Assembly (NCBI RefSeq): GCF_009796745.1
Contig: NZ_CP047024.1
Span: forward strand, 3,410,001 to 3,474,000
Direction of reading: 5' to 3'
Origin: Paraglaciecola sp. L1A13
Lineage (GTDB): Bacteria > Pseudomonadota > Gammaproteobacteria > Enterobacterales > Alteromonadaceae
Length of the DNA stretch: 64,000 bases
Below the pieces are notes generated by a model. The model was not told the DNA's origin. It did no database searches and was given only the letters and a program-made list of their open reading frames with translations. The translations under genes were made by a program, and so were the position numbers. Below, in pieces: positions 42,877 through 51,892 of the stretch. Position 1 is the first letter of the stretch. The number at the start of each line of letters is the position of its first letter.

Positions 42877-43677
42877 TTAACATGCCAAATTAGATTTTTG
42901 TTCGAATTTAGGCGGGGTTAGTCCGAGTTTCTGGCCTTCTTCTACCCATTGCATAATGTTCGAGTTTGCCAGATCAAAAAGCGACGTCATTGAGTCAATC
43001 ACATAATAAATAGGTTGAATAATATCAATTCGGTAAGGTGTTCGTATTGCATCTAATGGGTTCATATCTCGGCGGATAGCATCGTCATTTTCCAGAGCGA
43101 ATCGTGTCTCTTTCCCCGATGAGAGGATGCCACCGCCATAAATGCGTAAACCATCTGCCGTTTTAACTAAACCAAATTCCACGGTAAACCAGTACAAGCG
43201 CGCCAAATATTGCCGCTCTTTAGGAGATGCAGCGTAGCCGAGTTTTCCATATGTGTGGGTAAAGTGAGCAAATGCAGGATCCGTTAATAACGGACAATGA
43301 CCAAATATTTCATGAAAAACATCTGGCTCTTGTAAGTATTCAAAATCCTCATTATTTCTAATAAAAGTGGCAACTGGAAACTGCTTATTAGCTAACAATT
43401 TAAAAAAAGAATCGAAATTAATCAGAGCAGGTACTTGTACAACCTGCCAACCTGTAGTGCTAGCTAATACGGTATTAATTTCATCTAGCTGAGGCACGCG
43501 ATCATTTGGTAAATTTAACAATGCTAATCCACGAATGTATTCGTCACACGCGCGTCCCTTAAGCAACGTTTCTTGTTGAGTAATTAAACGCTGCCAAATT
43601 TTATTTTCTGCATCGCTCCAATGAACGAAACCATTTTCGTCTGCTGTATGAGACGTATATTGCGAGTGCGTAGCCAT
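42877..43677 (-). CDS. phhA: Phenylalanine 4-monooxygenase
   Basis: PhhA hydroxylates phenylalanine to tyrosine with tetrahydropterin and O2, feeding HPPD. The 266-residue catalytic-domain protein has the iron-binding pair His122 and His127 in His-Glu-Ile-Phe-Gly-His and the third ligand Glu167 in Phe-Thr-Val-Glu-Phe-Gly-Leu, with Gly-Gly-Gly-Ile-Leu-Ser-Ser. The length matches bacterial single-domain enzymes. No phhB (pterin carbinolamine dehydratase) is adjacent. A TyrR-box-like site lies 100 bases upstream. Confidence 0.96.
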   Translation of the reverse strand: MATHSQYTSHTADENGFVHWSDAENKIWQRLITQQETLLKGRACDEYIRGLALLNLPNDRVPQLDEINTVLASTTGWQVVQVPALINFDSFFKLLANKQFPVATFIRNNEDFEYLQEPDVFHEIFGHCPLLTDPAFAHFTHTYGKLGYAASPKERQYLARLYWFTVEFGLVKTADGLRIYGGGILSSGKETRFALENDDAIRRDMNPLDAIRTPYRIDIIQPIYYVIDSMTSLFDLANSNIMQWVEEGQKLGLTPPKFEQKSNLAC

Positions 43678-43775
43678 AATAACAAAACTGCCATATTTGA
43701 GTCATTCTTGGGACGAAGTTTACCCAAAGCTGGCGAGATCTAAAGCCACAAGCAAGTAACGATAATTTCACAATA

Positions 43776-43793
43776 CGTAAACATTAGGCTACA
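43776..43793 (-). promoter_or_regulatory. TyrR-box-like site upstream of phhA
   Basis: CGTAAA-N6-GCTACA matches TGTAAA-N6-TTTACA at nine of twelve positions. It lies 99 bases before the phhA ATG. Taken alone it is weak; three such sites in one regulon make it more credible. Confidence 0.45.
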
Positions 43794-43835
43794 AGTGCGG
43801 GTCGAGATCGTTTTGTCTTTTGAATTATATTGCCT

Positions 43836-44909
43836 TTATTTCAACTGCTTATGTAGGTCGGTCAATATTTTTTTGCTTAATTGATTCAGCCCGGGCCGTT
43901 TTACTGATAACCAAGGTAAAGGGCGACAACTATGAATAGCGTTTAAGCCAATCCGTGCGGTTAACACACCAGCTCCCATGCCCTGTGCTATTCGGGTTGA
44001 GAGTTTTCCGGTCAAGCTGGCACCAAGTGCATAGTTTCCAGCATCAGAGATAATTTCAGCCGCACCCGCATAAAGCATGCTGTGAAAAACCTGACGTATC
44101 AACGCAACTCGACCCCAATAACCTAAATGTACCCCATAGACTTCACTGACTTGTTGCATCATGCGAATATTTCGCCACAGCACAATAGCCATATCCAGCA
44201 ATGCAAAAGGACTAACCGCGATCATAACGCTTGATGCACCAGCATTACGCATCACTTTAGCTAAGGCCGCTTGGTCAACTTTGGCTATGACTTGTTGCTC
44301 AAATAGACTCAACACCTCTTTATCAGTGTGATGCTCATCGATACTTTGCTGCCATAATGCAATCGCGTTTTCGTATCCAGGCGGTAATGTATCGGCAATG
44401 TCTACACAATGTTGCTTGGCTAAACCAATGGCGGGCGTAGCATATAAGTCCTTGGACGTTTGACGGGAGGCACTTTGCTTTTTAAGCCTTCGTAAGCCTC
44501 GCCACTCACTATAAATTGCGCCGATCAGTAGCACTAATATAGAAACCCCCACCCCCAACCATAAACCGCTTATCCAATCTTTAAGCAGGTACATATCGCG
44601 GATAAACAGTCCCAACTCGACAAAACTAAGTACTAACACCATGACACTCAAGCATGCGATAAATTTACCTATCCAACGTTTGCGTTTCAAAGTATGTGTG
44701 TCTGGACCAGTTAGGTCTGTTTCCGCTGAATAATAATCTTCTCGGTCAAGCGCTTGCCATTCAATTTTCAGATCCAAAGGGGTTGCTTGGCGAATATGTT
44801 CAGCGTGACTAGGGTCCGATTCGGCGGGTAATATAATCTTCGATTTAATCGATGGCTCACTCATTACTTTATCGACTGGGGCTTTCAAATCATCTTGATG
44901 ACTGCTCAT
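43836..44909 (-). CDS. ycjF: YcjF-type inner-membrane protein (UPF0283)
   Basis: A 357-residue protein with two membrane helices (about residues 78-98 and 108-128, Leu-Ser-Val-Met-Val-Leu-Val-Leu and Leu-Trp-Leu-Gly-Val-Gly-Val-Ser) and a C-terminal helical DUF697-like domain (Gly-Ala-Ser-Ser-Val-Met-Ile-Ala-Val-Ser-Pro-Phe). YcjF is a phage-shock regulon member with no known mechanism. It overlaps ycjX by four bases, as in enterics. Confidence 0.93.
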   Translation of the reverse strand: MSSHQDDLKAPVDKVMSEPSIKSKIILPAESDPSHAEHIRQATPLDLKIEWQALDREDYYSAETDLTGPDTHTLKRKRWIGKFIACLSVMVLVLSFVELGLFIRDMYLLKDWISGLWLGVGVSILVLLIGAIYSEWRGLRRLKKQSASRQTSKDLYATPAIGLAKQHCVDIADTLPPGYENAIALWQQSIDEHHTDKEVLSLFEQQVIAKVDQAALAKVMRNAGASSVMIAVSPFALLDMAIVLWRNIRMMQQVSEVYGVHLGYWGRVALIRQVFHSMLYAGAAEIISDAGNYALGASLTGKLSTRIAQGMGAGVLTARIGLNAIHSCRPLPWLSVKRPGLNQLSKKILTDLHKQLK

Positions 44910-46330
44910 TGAATTTTGTCCCCTAAAATAAATTCCAAAACTCTATCCATCCGAATGTGAGGTAGCGCCTGATTTTCGGCACGGTTTGGCGGTGCGAATC
45001 TAGGAAAATCAAATCCCTGGTTTTGCCAGAATTGATTGTCTGGACATTTAGATGGCACATCCCCAGGAAATAACCGGATAGGCTCCCCAGCCTGGTCGCT
45101 TCCCTGTAAAATTTGAATATTTTCGCCTTGATGAACGACCTTTCCCGCCCGAGATGCACGTATGGCAGCAATTGCCGTTGATTCTGTCGAGACACCATCA
45201 AATTGCATTTGTTTTCGGGCGTTATGTAACATGGAATCAAGTAATTTAACTAAGTTGCTCTGCTGATCAGGGGTAACGTGATCAGCTTTACTGGCGGCAA
45301 AAATTAACTTATCAATTTTAGGGGAAAACAAACGAGATAACACATTCGATTTACCGTATTCAAAACTGGTCAGTAACCAATTAAGCGCACGTTGTAGATC
45401 GTTAAAATGGGCGCTACCATGATTCAAAGCAGATAAGCAGTCAACCAACACTACTTGACGATCAAATCGTTTAAAGTGTTGAACATAGAACGGCTTTACT
45501 ACCTGCTCCTGATAATGCTCGTAACGCTTAAAAAGCAGGTCTCTATTACTACCCTTTTTAGCATGCCTGTTCGCTAATTGTTGAATTTGATCTTCAGACA
45601 GCGGAAAAAAGTCTAATACTGGCGCTCCAGCTAGTTCACCAGGCAAAATAAAACGCCCAGGTTGCAGTAATTGAAAACCAGCGGCTCTACATTTATGTAA
45701 ATAATCGGTGTATACGCTGGCAATATTCTTAAGCGCCAACTCATCCCCCACATCACTTAAATTTAGGCTTTCTCGCAACGCAAGAAATTCAGCGGCAATT
45801 GGGTGTCGTTCTTTAGCGAGCATTTCTTGCTCGCAATGCTCAGACCATTGCAAATAATCCATTTCTAATAACGGTAAATCCAGCAGCCATTCTCCGGGGT
45901 AATCGGTGATATCCAAAATCAATTTTGCATCTTCGCTAATGTAACGTGATAAACCATGATTTTTACGATAACGAATATGTAATCTTACTTGGCTAATGCC
46001 GGTAGTAGATTCAGGCCAAACCGGTGGATTGGCATTAAGTGCCTGCATTGCGCGTTCGTACTCGAACCGGCGCAAGCTTAAATTAGGCTGTGCTTCGCGC
46101 TTTACTCCGTATAGGCGCTCTTCACGCACAACTGAGAAAAACGGTAACTCAGCGCTATCGTTGGCCTCAAGGAGTTGATTGATAATAGAAGTAATAAATG
46201 CTGTTTTTCCACTCCCACTCAAACCTGTTACGGCGAGATTAAGATGCCTATCAGCAAGCCGAGCACCGGTCACCTTTACGTTTCGTTTTACTTTGTCGAT
46301 AAAATGATTGGTAGTTAAGTATTTTTTCAT
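44906..46330 (-). CDS. ycjX: YcjX-type GTP-binding stress protein
   Basis: A 474-residue member of the DUF463/YcjX family with a P-loop Gly-Leu-Ser-Gly-Ser-Gly-Lys-Thr-Ala (about residues 35-43) and a conserved Asp-Ile-Thr-Asp-Tyr-Pro-Gly-Glu-Trp switch block. The Ser-Lys-Ala-Asp-His segment could serve as the guanine-recognition motif. YcjX is induced with the Psp system. It is coupled to ycjF and lies 160 bases after pspC; an inverted repeat (AATCGGCC/GGCCGATT, 46433-46471) lies in the gap, so transcription from pspABC may be partly interrupted. Confidence 0.94.
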   Translation of the reverse strand: MKKYLTTNHFIDKVKRNVKVTGARLADRHLNLAVTGLSGSGKTAFITSIINQLLEANDSAELPFFSVVREERLYGVKREAQPNLSLRRFEYERAMQALNANPPVWPESTTGISQVRLHIRYRKNHGLSRYISEDAKLILDITDYPGEWLLDLPLLEMDYLQWSEHCEQEMLAKERHPIAAEFLALRESLNLSDVGDELALKNIASVYTDYLHKCRAAGFQLLQPGRFILPGELAGAPVLDFFPLSEDQIQQLANRHAKKGSNRDLLFKRYEHYQEQVVKPFYVQHFKRFDRQVVLVDCLSALNHGSAHFNDLQRALNWLLTSFEYGKSNVLSRLFSPKIDKLIFAASKADHVTPDQQSNLVKLLDSMLHNARKQMQFDGVSTESTAIAAIRASRAGKVVHQGENIQILQGSDQAGEPIRLFPGDVPSKCPDNQFWQNQGFDFPRFAPPNRAENQALPHIRMDRVLEFILGDKIQ

Positions 46331-46491
46331 CGCGACTTCCTAGTTGACGTACGTCCAACACTCAGCAGCTAATTTTGTGGTCTGCTAGATATTTTATATG
46401 GAGTCCAGATGTGAAATTCAAAGGGGGAAGTGAATCGGCCCTACCGCATTACAAACGTCTTTAGGCCGATTTAAGGTGTATCTACTGCATT

Positions 46492-46953
46492 TTATAAGTT
46501 ATTAATCTCTCGATTTAACTGGTACTGAGCAGATGTAACATAGGTTTCAATCTGTCTTAAACGCACTTCATTTTTCTCGAAGCGCTGCTTAATATCAGCA
46601 AATGCTTGCTTGGGTGGCTCACCAGATTGCCACACCTTTGACTTCACTTTAACTTTCTCATCTTCGTCGTCATTTGCATTATGCCAGCCCTTACCGCTAG
46701 TGGTGGCATCACCTGCTTTACTGCTTGCGCCCCTGAAATGCGAAGGTCCGTGGCGTGTTGATTTTTTTTCTAAAATAAACCAAGCCGCTACATAACTGAC
46801 AACAATAAATGTACCAGCCGTTAAGAAAAAGGCTGACACCACTAAAATGCGTACTAGCCATAACTCGATACCAAAATACTCAGCGACACCCGCGCATACT
46901 CCTGCAATCTTTCCTTTGTCTGGATCTCGTGTTAACTCGCCTCGCGTTTTCAT
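46492..46953 (-). CDS. pspC: Phage shock protein C (PspC domain)
   Basis: A 153-residue inner-membrane protein with the PspC domain at the start (Arg-Asp-Pro-Asp-Lys-Gly-Lys-Ile-Ala-Gly-Val-Cys-Ala-Gly-Val-Ala-Glu-Tyr-Phe-Gly), one or two membrane helices, then a charged C-terminal tail ending in a coiled coil (Arg-Phe-Glu-Lys-Asn-Glu). PspC with PspB relieves PspA repression of PspF during membrane stress. It overlaps pspB by four bases. Confidence 0.95.
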   Translation of the reverse strand: MKTRGELTRDPDKGKIAGVCAGVAEYFGIELWLVRILVVSAFFLTAGTFIVVSYVAAWFILEKKSTRHGPSHFRGASSKAGDATTSGKGWHNANDDEDEKVKVKSKVWQSGEPPKQAFADIKQRFEKNEVRLRQIETYVTSAQYQLNREINNL

Positions 46954-47186
46954 ACCTTATTTCTCCACTGGGGTGCCTCAGCATCTAAAATAGACTCTAA
47001 CGTATGTATCCTATCAGCCATTTTGTCTGCTTGATCCGCTAAACCCTGCAAGGTAGCGTATTCCTCGTCAGACAATCCCTGGCTAATCTGTTTTTTACTG
47101 CGGTAATGCAAAATTAACCAAATCGGGGCGACAATCACCATAAAGATGATGATTGGCGCAATAATTATCCCAATGATATCTTCCAC
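46950..47186 (-). CDS. pspB: Phage shock protein B
   Basis: A 78-residue PspB: an N-terminal membrane helix (residues 4-26), then a leucine-zipper-like coiled coil (Leu-Gln-Gly-Leu-Ala-Asp-Gln-Ala-Asp-Lys-Met) and the typical C-terminal Ala-Pro-Gln-Trp-Arg. It partners PspC. The gene lies 22 bases after pspA and overlaps pspC. Confidence 0.95.
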   Translation of the reverse strand: MEDIIGIIIAPIIIFMVIVAPIWLILHYRSKKQISQGLSDEEYATLQGLADQADKMADRIHTLESILDAEAPQWRNKV

Positions 47187-47208
47187 AACCTCTCTCCTTT
47201 AATCGATA

Positions 47209-47892
47209 TTAGTCTTGATTTTTAGCGTCTACAGACTGTTTTTTCATTTTTTTCTTTAAAGCCGCTAATGCATCATCAATTTCATCGTCAACGGCTAAGT
47301 CAGCAAACTCATCTGCCAAGGTTTTCTTACCTAGGTCGTATGCATCAACTTGAGATTCAAGATCGTCGATTTTGCGCTCATATTGCTCAAAACGTCCCAT
47401 CGCAGCATCCACTTTTCCATCGTTTAAAGTGCGCTTAATATCCAGCCGTGAACTCACTGTTTTCTGGCGCATAATAATCGTTTTCTGACGCGCTTTTGCA
47501 TCGGCTAATTTATCTTGTAATTGTGTCACTTCACTTTGTAATTTGCTGATTTGCTCATCAACAGCATTCAATTCAGTTTGCAGTGATACCGCGTACTCAT
47601 CGCATTTTTTCTTTTCTTGCAATGCTGCACGGGCTAAGTCTTCACGCTCTTTACTAATGGCTAACTCAGCTTTACTCTGCCAATCACTTCCTTCATTACG
47701 CAACTTACCAATTTGCGCTGTGATTTCTTTTTTATTAGCAATGGTTTTCGCTGACGCTGAGCGAACCTCTACTAAGGTGTCTTCCATCTCTTGAATGATT
47801 AGGCGTACCATTTTTTCAGGATCTTCAGCTTTATCCAAAATGGCGTTGATATTTGAGTTCACTATGTCTGTGAAACGAGAGAATATACCCAT
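47209..47892 (-). CDS. pspA: Phage shock protein A
   Basis: Starting at ATG 47892 (Met-Gly-Ile-Phe-Ser-Arg-Phe, the family N-terminus) gives 227 residues, as in E. coli (222). The protein is almost entirely coiled coil (about residues 25-185), with the amphipathic N-terminal helix. PspA inhibits PspF in resting cells and supports the inner membrane under stress (ESCRT-III-like). An upstream extension to 47934 is out of character. It is divergent from pspF. Confidence 0.96.
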   Translation of the reverse strand: MGIFSRFTDIVNSNINAILDKAEDPEKMVRLIIQEMEDTLVEVRSASAKTIANKKEITAQIGKLRNEGSDWQSKAELAISKEREDLARAALQEKKKCDEYAVSLQTELNAVDEQISKLQSEVTQLQDKLADAKARQKTIIMRQKTVSSRLDIKRTLNDGKVDAAMGRFEQYERKIDDLESQVDAYDLGKKTLADEFADLAVDDEIDDALAALKKKMKKQSVDAKNQD

Positions 47893-47967
47893 AGTCTTTA
47901 CCTCTATATAATGTCGGCTAATGGTGAGCATCAAACAAATGCAGGACGCTCGTGTTGATTAATAGTA

Positions 47968-47983
47968 TTCAATTAGCAGGCCA
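47968..47983 (-). promoter_or_regulatory. Candidate sigma54 promoter of pspABC
   Basis: On the minus strand TGGCCT-N5-TTGAA has the -24 TGGC and the -12 TTG at the correct distance, but the GC of the -12 is replaced by GA. It lies 76 bases before the pspA ATG. PspF, an activator with a GAFTGA loop, sits divergently, which fits. Confidence 0.4.
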
Positions 47984-48108
47984 ACTTAGTTTAATTACTA
48001 AATATCTGATTTTAAACAAATATTAATTTACTCTGTGGGTACTGGGATCTACAATTATAATTACATACACCACAAGTTAGTCGATTACACCACTTTTTGA
48101 GGATATTG

Positions 48109-49221
48109 ATGAGCCGCTTTCGCCAACAAGATAATTTGTTAGGACAATCCAATAGTTTCCTCGAAGTGCTGGAACAAATCTCGCAAATTGCTCCACTGAA
48201 TAAACCCGTTTTAATTATTGGAGAACGAGGAACCGGAAAAGAAGGCGTGGCTGCCCGATTACACTATCTGTCAAAACGCTGGGATCAAACCTATTCAAAG
48301 CTCAATTGTGCGGCCTTAAGCGAAAGTTTACTCGAGAGTGAATTATTCGGCTATGAGGCAGGCGCATTCACTGGTGCAGCAAAACGTCGCGAAGGTCGTT
48401 TCGAAGCCGCAGATAGTGGCACTTTATTTCTCGACGAACTAGCGAATACATCAGGATTAATTCAAGAGAAACTATTACGCGTAATCGAATATGGTGAATT
48501 TGAACGTGTAGGCGGCTCGAAGAGTGTGAAAGTGGATATTCGTCTCGTCGCTGCGACTAATGAAGACTTGCCAGCTTTAGCCCAAAGCGGTGAATTTAGA
48601 GCCGATTTGTTAGACCGATTGGCGTTTGACGTTATCACTTTACCGCCGCTTCGGGAGCGTAAAGACGATATTATGATGCTCGCAGAGCATTTCGCTATTA
48701 ATATGGCCCGAGAGTTGGAGATGGAGCTTTTCAGTGGCTTTACTGAAACAGCAAAACGGATATTACTTGAGCATCACTGGCCGGGCAATATTCGTGAACT
48801 CAAAAATGTTGTAGAACGAGCAGTATATCGGTCTAATAACCCAGATATTCCGGTGCATAATATTGTGCTCGACCCCTTTGAGTCGCCTTTTCGCCCAGTT
48901 AACCGAACGCGTACATCTGATCGCATCAAGTTAGCCCAAGCATCTCCCCAAGAGTTACCTGTTGCCGAGCCTAATCTAGGGTCTTCGCTGCCTGAAAATA
49001 CACATAACGCAACATCAGAAACGAACCATAGCTTTCAATTTCCGGTTGATTTAAAGGAACTATCGCAAAATTTTGAAATTGATTTAATTAAGCAGGCATT
49101 AGCCGAGAGCCAATATAATCAAAAGAAAACAGCGGATAGATTGTCACTTACTTATCACCAATTACGTGGTTACTTGAAGAAATATAATTTACTCGACACC
49201 CCCCTAGAAGACAGAGAATAA
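48109..49221 (+). CDS. pspF: PspF sigma54-dependent activator of the phage shock operon
   Basis: Starting at ATG 48109 with GAGGA upstream gives 370 residues. A single AAA+ sigma54-activator domain has Walker A Gly-Glu-Arg-Gly-Thr-Gly-Lys-Glu, the GAFTGA loop (Gly-Ala-Phe-Thr-Gly-Ala), and Walker B Leu-Phe-Leu-Asp-Glu-Leu-Ala-Asn. There is no N-terminal sensor domain, as in PspF, and a Fis-type HTH ends the protein. It is longer than E. coli PspF (325) owing to a Pro/Ser-rich linker (residues 270-310). It activates pspA and is divergent from it. Confidence 0.95.
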   Translation: MSRFRQQDNLLGQSNSFLEVLEQISQIAPLNKPVLIIGERGTGKEGVAARLHYLSKRWDQTYSKLNCAALSESLLESELFGYEAGAFTGAAKRREGRFEAADSGTLFLDELANTSGLIQEKLLRVIEYGEFERVGGSKSVKVDIRLVAATNEDLPALAQSGEFRADLLDRLAFDVITLPPLRERKDDIMMLAEHFAINMARELEMELFSGFTETAKRILLEHHWPGNIRELKNVVERAVYRSNNPDIPVHNIVLDPFESPFRPVNRTRTSDRIKLAQASPQELPVAEPNLGSSLPENTHNATSETNHSFQFPVDLKELSQNFEIDLIKQALAESQYNQKKTADRLSLTYHQLRGYLKKYNLLDTPLEDRE

Positions 49222-49226
49222 CCACT

Positions 49227-50861
49227 ATGAATGTATGTCGGCAATATCTCTCTCGCTTTATTTCTGCATGTTTAGTCTCAGGTGGAATATTAAGCGTGCT
49301 GGGTTGTAATCCCCAAAATACCGAACATCAGCAGCCAAATGGGATTATATACTGCTCAGAAGGTAACCCTGCCAGCTTCAATCCCCAACTCGACACATCG
49401 GGCACCACGGTTGACGTATCATCTCATCAAATTTACGATCGTCTACTGGACTTTGATTTAATCACGGGAGAAATAGTACCAGGGTTAGCCAGTAGCTGGT
49501 CTACCAGTTCAGATGGCTTAACCTACACGTTCCAACTTCGTAAAGATATCGCCTTTCATAGCACTGCTTATTTCACGCCATCACGTTCATTTGATGCGGA
49601 TGACGTTGTTTTCAGTTTCAACCGCTGGCGTGATGAAAATCATCCCTACCACGAGGTATCTGGCGGACGTTACCCCTATATCAATAGCGTAGGCTTGGAC
49701 GATCTAATAGGGAGTATTGAGCGCATCAACCGTTATCGAGTTAAGGTGACTTTAGTCAGACCTGAAAGTTCTTTCTTAGCCAACTTAGCCACTGACTTTT
49801 CAATTATTTTATCTGCGGAGTATGCTAAGCAACTTCAAGCAGTAGGAACGCCTGAACTTATTGATACTCAACCTATCGGAACGGGTCCATTTAAATTTAA
49901 TAGCTTTCGACAAGACAGGTTTGTTCGCTTTGACGCGCACACAGAGTATTGGCGGGAGCGCAGTACCACTGAGCAACTTATTTTCGATATCACCCCCTCA
50001 AGTTCACTGCGTCTTGCTAAATTAATGACCGGTGAATGCGATGCCATGGCGTTTCCGACTCATAGTCAGTTAGACGTCATTCGCAAACGTAAAGAGCTGA
50101 TACTGGACGAAAAACCAGGCTTAAACGTTGGATTTTGGGCGTTCAATACCTCGAAGCCACCGTTTGACAACCCCCAAGTGCGTCGCGCGCTAGCATTGGC
50201 TATTGATAAAAACGCAATACTTGAAGCTATCTATTTCGGTAGTGCCATTCCTGCTGCTTCTATTATTCCCCCTTCATCATGGGCGTTTCAACCTGACTCA
50301 AGAAACACAAGCTTCAATCCCATTGAGGCGGCTAAACTGTTGCGTGAAAACGGTGTTGAAGAAGGATTTAGCATGACCATTTGGGCGATGCCCGTTGAGC
50401 GAGCATATAATCCCAATGCCATGAAAATGGCAGAGCTAATGCAACGTTATTTAAGGGATGTAGGTATTGATGCAAATATTATCAGTTACGAATGGTCTAC
50501 TTTTAGAGCGCGGTTAAATCAAGGCTCACATGATTCAGTGTTGATTGGTTGGTCAGCTGACAATGGTGACCCTGACAACTTTTTCCGACCACTGTTAACT
50601 TGCGCTGCTATCGATTCGGGTACAAACCGCGCCCGGTGGTGTTCTAAAGAGTATGATACTTTAATCGACAAAGCGTTAACCTATACCGACCAAGAAGATC
50701 GCGCTTACTTTTACAGTAAGGCAATTGAACTTATTAGCCAAGAAATGCCGCTTATGCCAATTGCACATGCGTTTCGTTATCAGGCTTATCGAGACGATGT
50801 TACAGGCATTGAGATAAATCCTTATGGCGGCATTCAATTTAGAAATGTGAGTAAGCCATAA
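49227..50861 (+). CDS. sapA: SapA-type ABC transporter substrate-binding lipoprotein
   Basis: A 544-residue family 5 solute-binding protein with a type II signal peptide and lipobox Val-Leu-Gly-Cys (Cys27). It shows Ala-Asn... style dipeptide-binding motifs: Tyr-Cys-Ser-Glu-Gly-Asn-Pro-Ala-Ser-Phe-Asn-Pro and Arg-Lys-Asp-Ile-Ala-Phe-His. It would bind peptides in the periplasm; SapA in enterics has been linked to antimicrobial peptide resistance and to haem or putrescine handling, so the ligand is unclear. It begins five bases after pspF, the same order as in E. coli. Confidence 0.92.
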   Translation: MNVCRQYLSRFISACLVSGGILSVLGCNPQNTEHQQPNGIIYCSEGNPASFNPQLDTSGTTVDVSSHQIYDRLLDFDLITGEIVPGLASSWSTSSDGLTYTFQLRKDIAFHSTAYFTPSRSFDADDVVFSFNRWRDENHPYHEVSGGRYPYINSVGLDDLIGSIERINRYRVKVTLVRPESSFLANLATDFSIILSAEYAKQLQAVGTPELIDTQPIGTGPFKFNSFRQDRFVRFDAHTEYWRERSTTEQLIFDITPSSSLRLAKLMTGECDAMAFPTHSQLDVIRKRKELILDEKPGLNVGFWAFNTSKPPFDNPQVRRALALAIDKNAILEAIYFGSAIPAASIIPPSSWAFQPDSRNTSFNPIEAAKLLRENGVEEGFSMTIWAMPVERAYNPNAMKMAELMQRYLRDVGIDANIISYEWSTFRARLNQGSHDSVLIGWSADNGDPDNFFRPLLTCAAIDSGTNRARWCSKEYDTLIDKALTYTDQEDRAYFYSKAIELISQEMPLMPIAHAFRYQAYRDDVTGIEINPYGGIQFRNVSKP

Positions 50862-51892
50862 TGCTAAAAATTATGTTACGCCACATCAGCCTACTTATAT
50901 TAACTTTGTTTATATTGAGCTTTTTCTCATTTTCTTTGGCTTATCTCTTCCCAGGAGATCCGTTGGTTAATCTGACCGGTATCCGTGGTAGTTCAGAGCA
51001 AACCTATGCATTATTGGCTCAGCAGTATGCGATGAATGATTCACTTTTTAGTCAGTACTGGCATTATATAAATCATCTATTTACCGGTAATTGGGGATTG
51101 AGCTTTAGTTCAGGCCTACCCCTTGCTGAAGAAATTAGCCGCTCTCTTGCTGCCAGCGTTGAACTCAGTGCCTACGCGCTCGTCATCTCCTTTGTTATTG
51201 GTTTGCCGCTGGGCTTTCTTTCCGGTTTGCGCCATCATAAATTTATTGATTACTCACTGCTGTCGGCCAGTGTGATCGGTTATTCAATTCCTGTTTTTTG
51301 GGCGGCATTAATTGCAATTTTAGTCTTCTCAGTCCAGCTAGGTTGGTTCCCACTTTCTGGCAGAATTAGCCTTCTCTATGATATACCGTACGACACAGGA
51401 TTTATCTTAATCGATATTTTACTAAGTGACGTGCCAGACAAAGAATTTGCATTTCAAGATGCACTGCGTCATTTAGTGTTGCCCAGTATGTCTATTGCTA
51501 TTGTTACCTCTACCATTGTGCTGCGAATTACACGTCGCTCTGTAGTAGAAGTAATGAACAGCGAGTATATTCAAGCTGCTTATGCGCGAGGCTTGAGCCC
51601 CAGACAGGTGTTTGTACGTCATGGTATTAAGAATGCGTTAATACCCATTTTGCCGCTACTGGTTATGCAGTTTACAACATTGCTGACTAACGCCATGATT
51701 GTCGAAACTATATTTTCCTGGCCGGGGATTGGCAATGGCTTAATTCAAGCGATTTATCAGCGAGACTTTCCCGCAATTCGAGCAGGGATGTTAGCGGTTT
51801 CCGCACTCGTTCTAACATTTACCATCACTAGCGATATGGTGATTCAAATTTTCGATCCAGCTCGCAGAAGGCCAGAAGATGCCACGTCTTAA
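50861..51892 (+). CDS. sapB: SapB-type ABC transporter permease
   Basis: A 343-residue DppB-family permease with about six membrane helices and the conserved EAA loop (Ala-Ala-Tyr-Ala-Arg-Gly-Leu-Ser-Pro-Arg-Gln-Val). Its start overlaps the sapA stop by one base (TAATG) and its end overlaps sapC by 14 bases. Confidence 0.94.
   Translation: MLKIMLRHISLLILTLFILSFFSFSLAYLFPGDPLVNLTGIRGSSEQTYALLAQQYAMNDSLFSQYWHYINHLFTGNWGLSFSSGLPLAEEISRSLAASVELSAYALVISFVIGLPLGFLSGLRHHKFIDYSLLSASVIGYSIPVFWAALIAILVFSVQLGWFPLSGRISLLYDIPYDTGFILIDILLSDVPDKEFAFQDALRHLVLPSMSIAIVTSTIVLRITRRSVVEVMNSEYIQAAYARGLSPRQVFVRHGIKNALIPILPLLVMQFTTLLTNAMIVETIFSWPGIGNGLIQAIYQRDFPAIRAGMLAVSALVLTFTITSDMVIQIFDPARRRPEDATS

Noticed and set aside
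46433..46471. Eight-base inverted repeat between pspC and ycjX as a terminator
   Set aside because: A 23-base loop and no T-run make an intrinsic terminator unlikely; mentioned under ycjX only.
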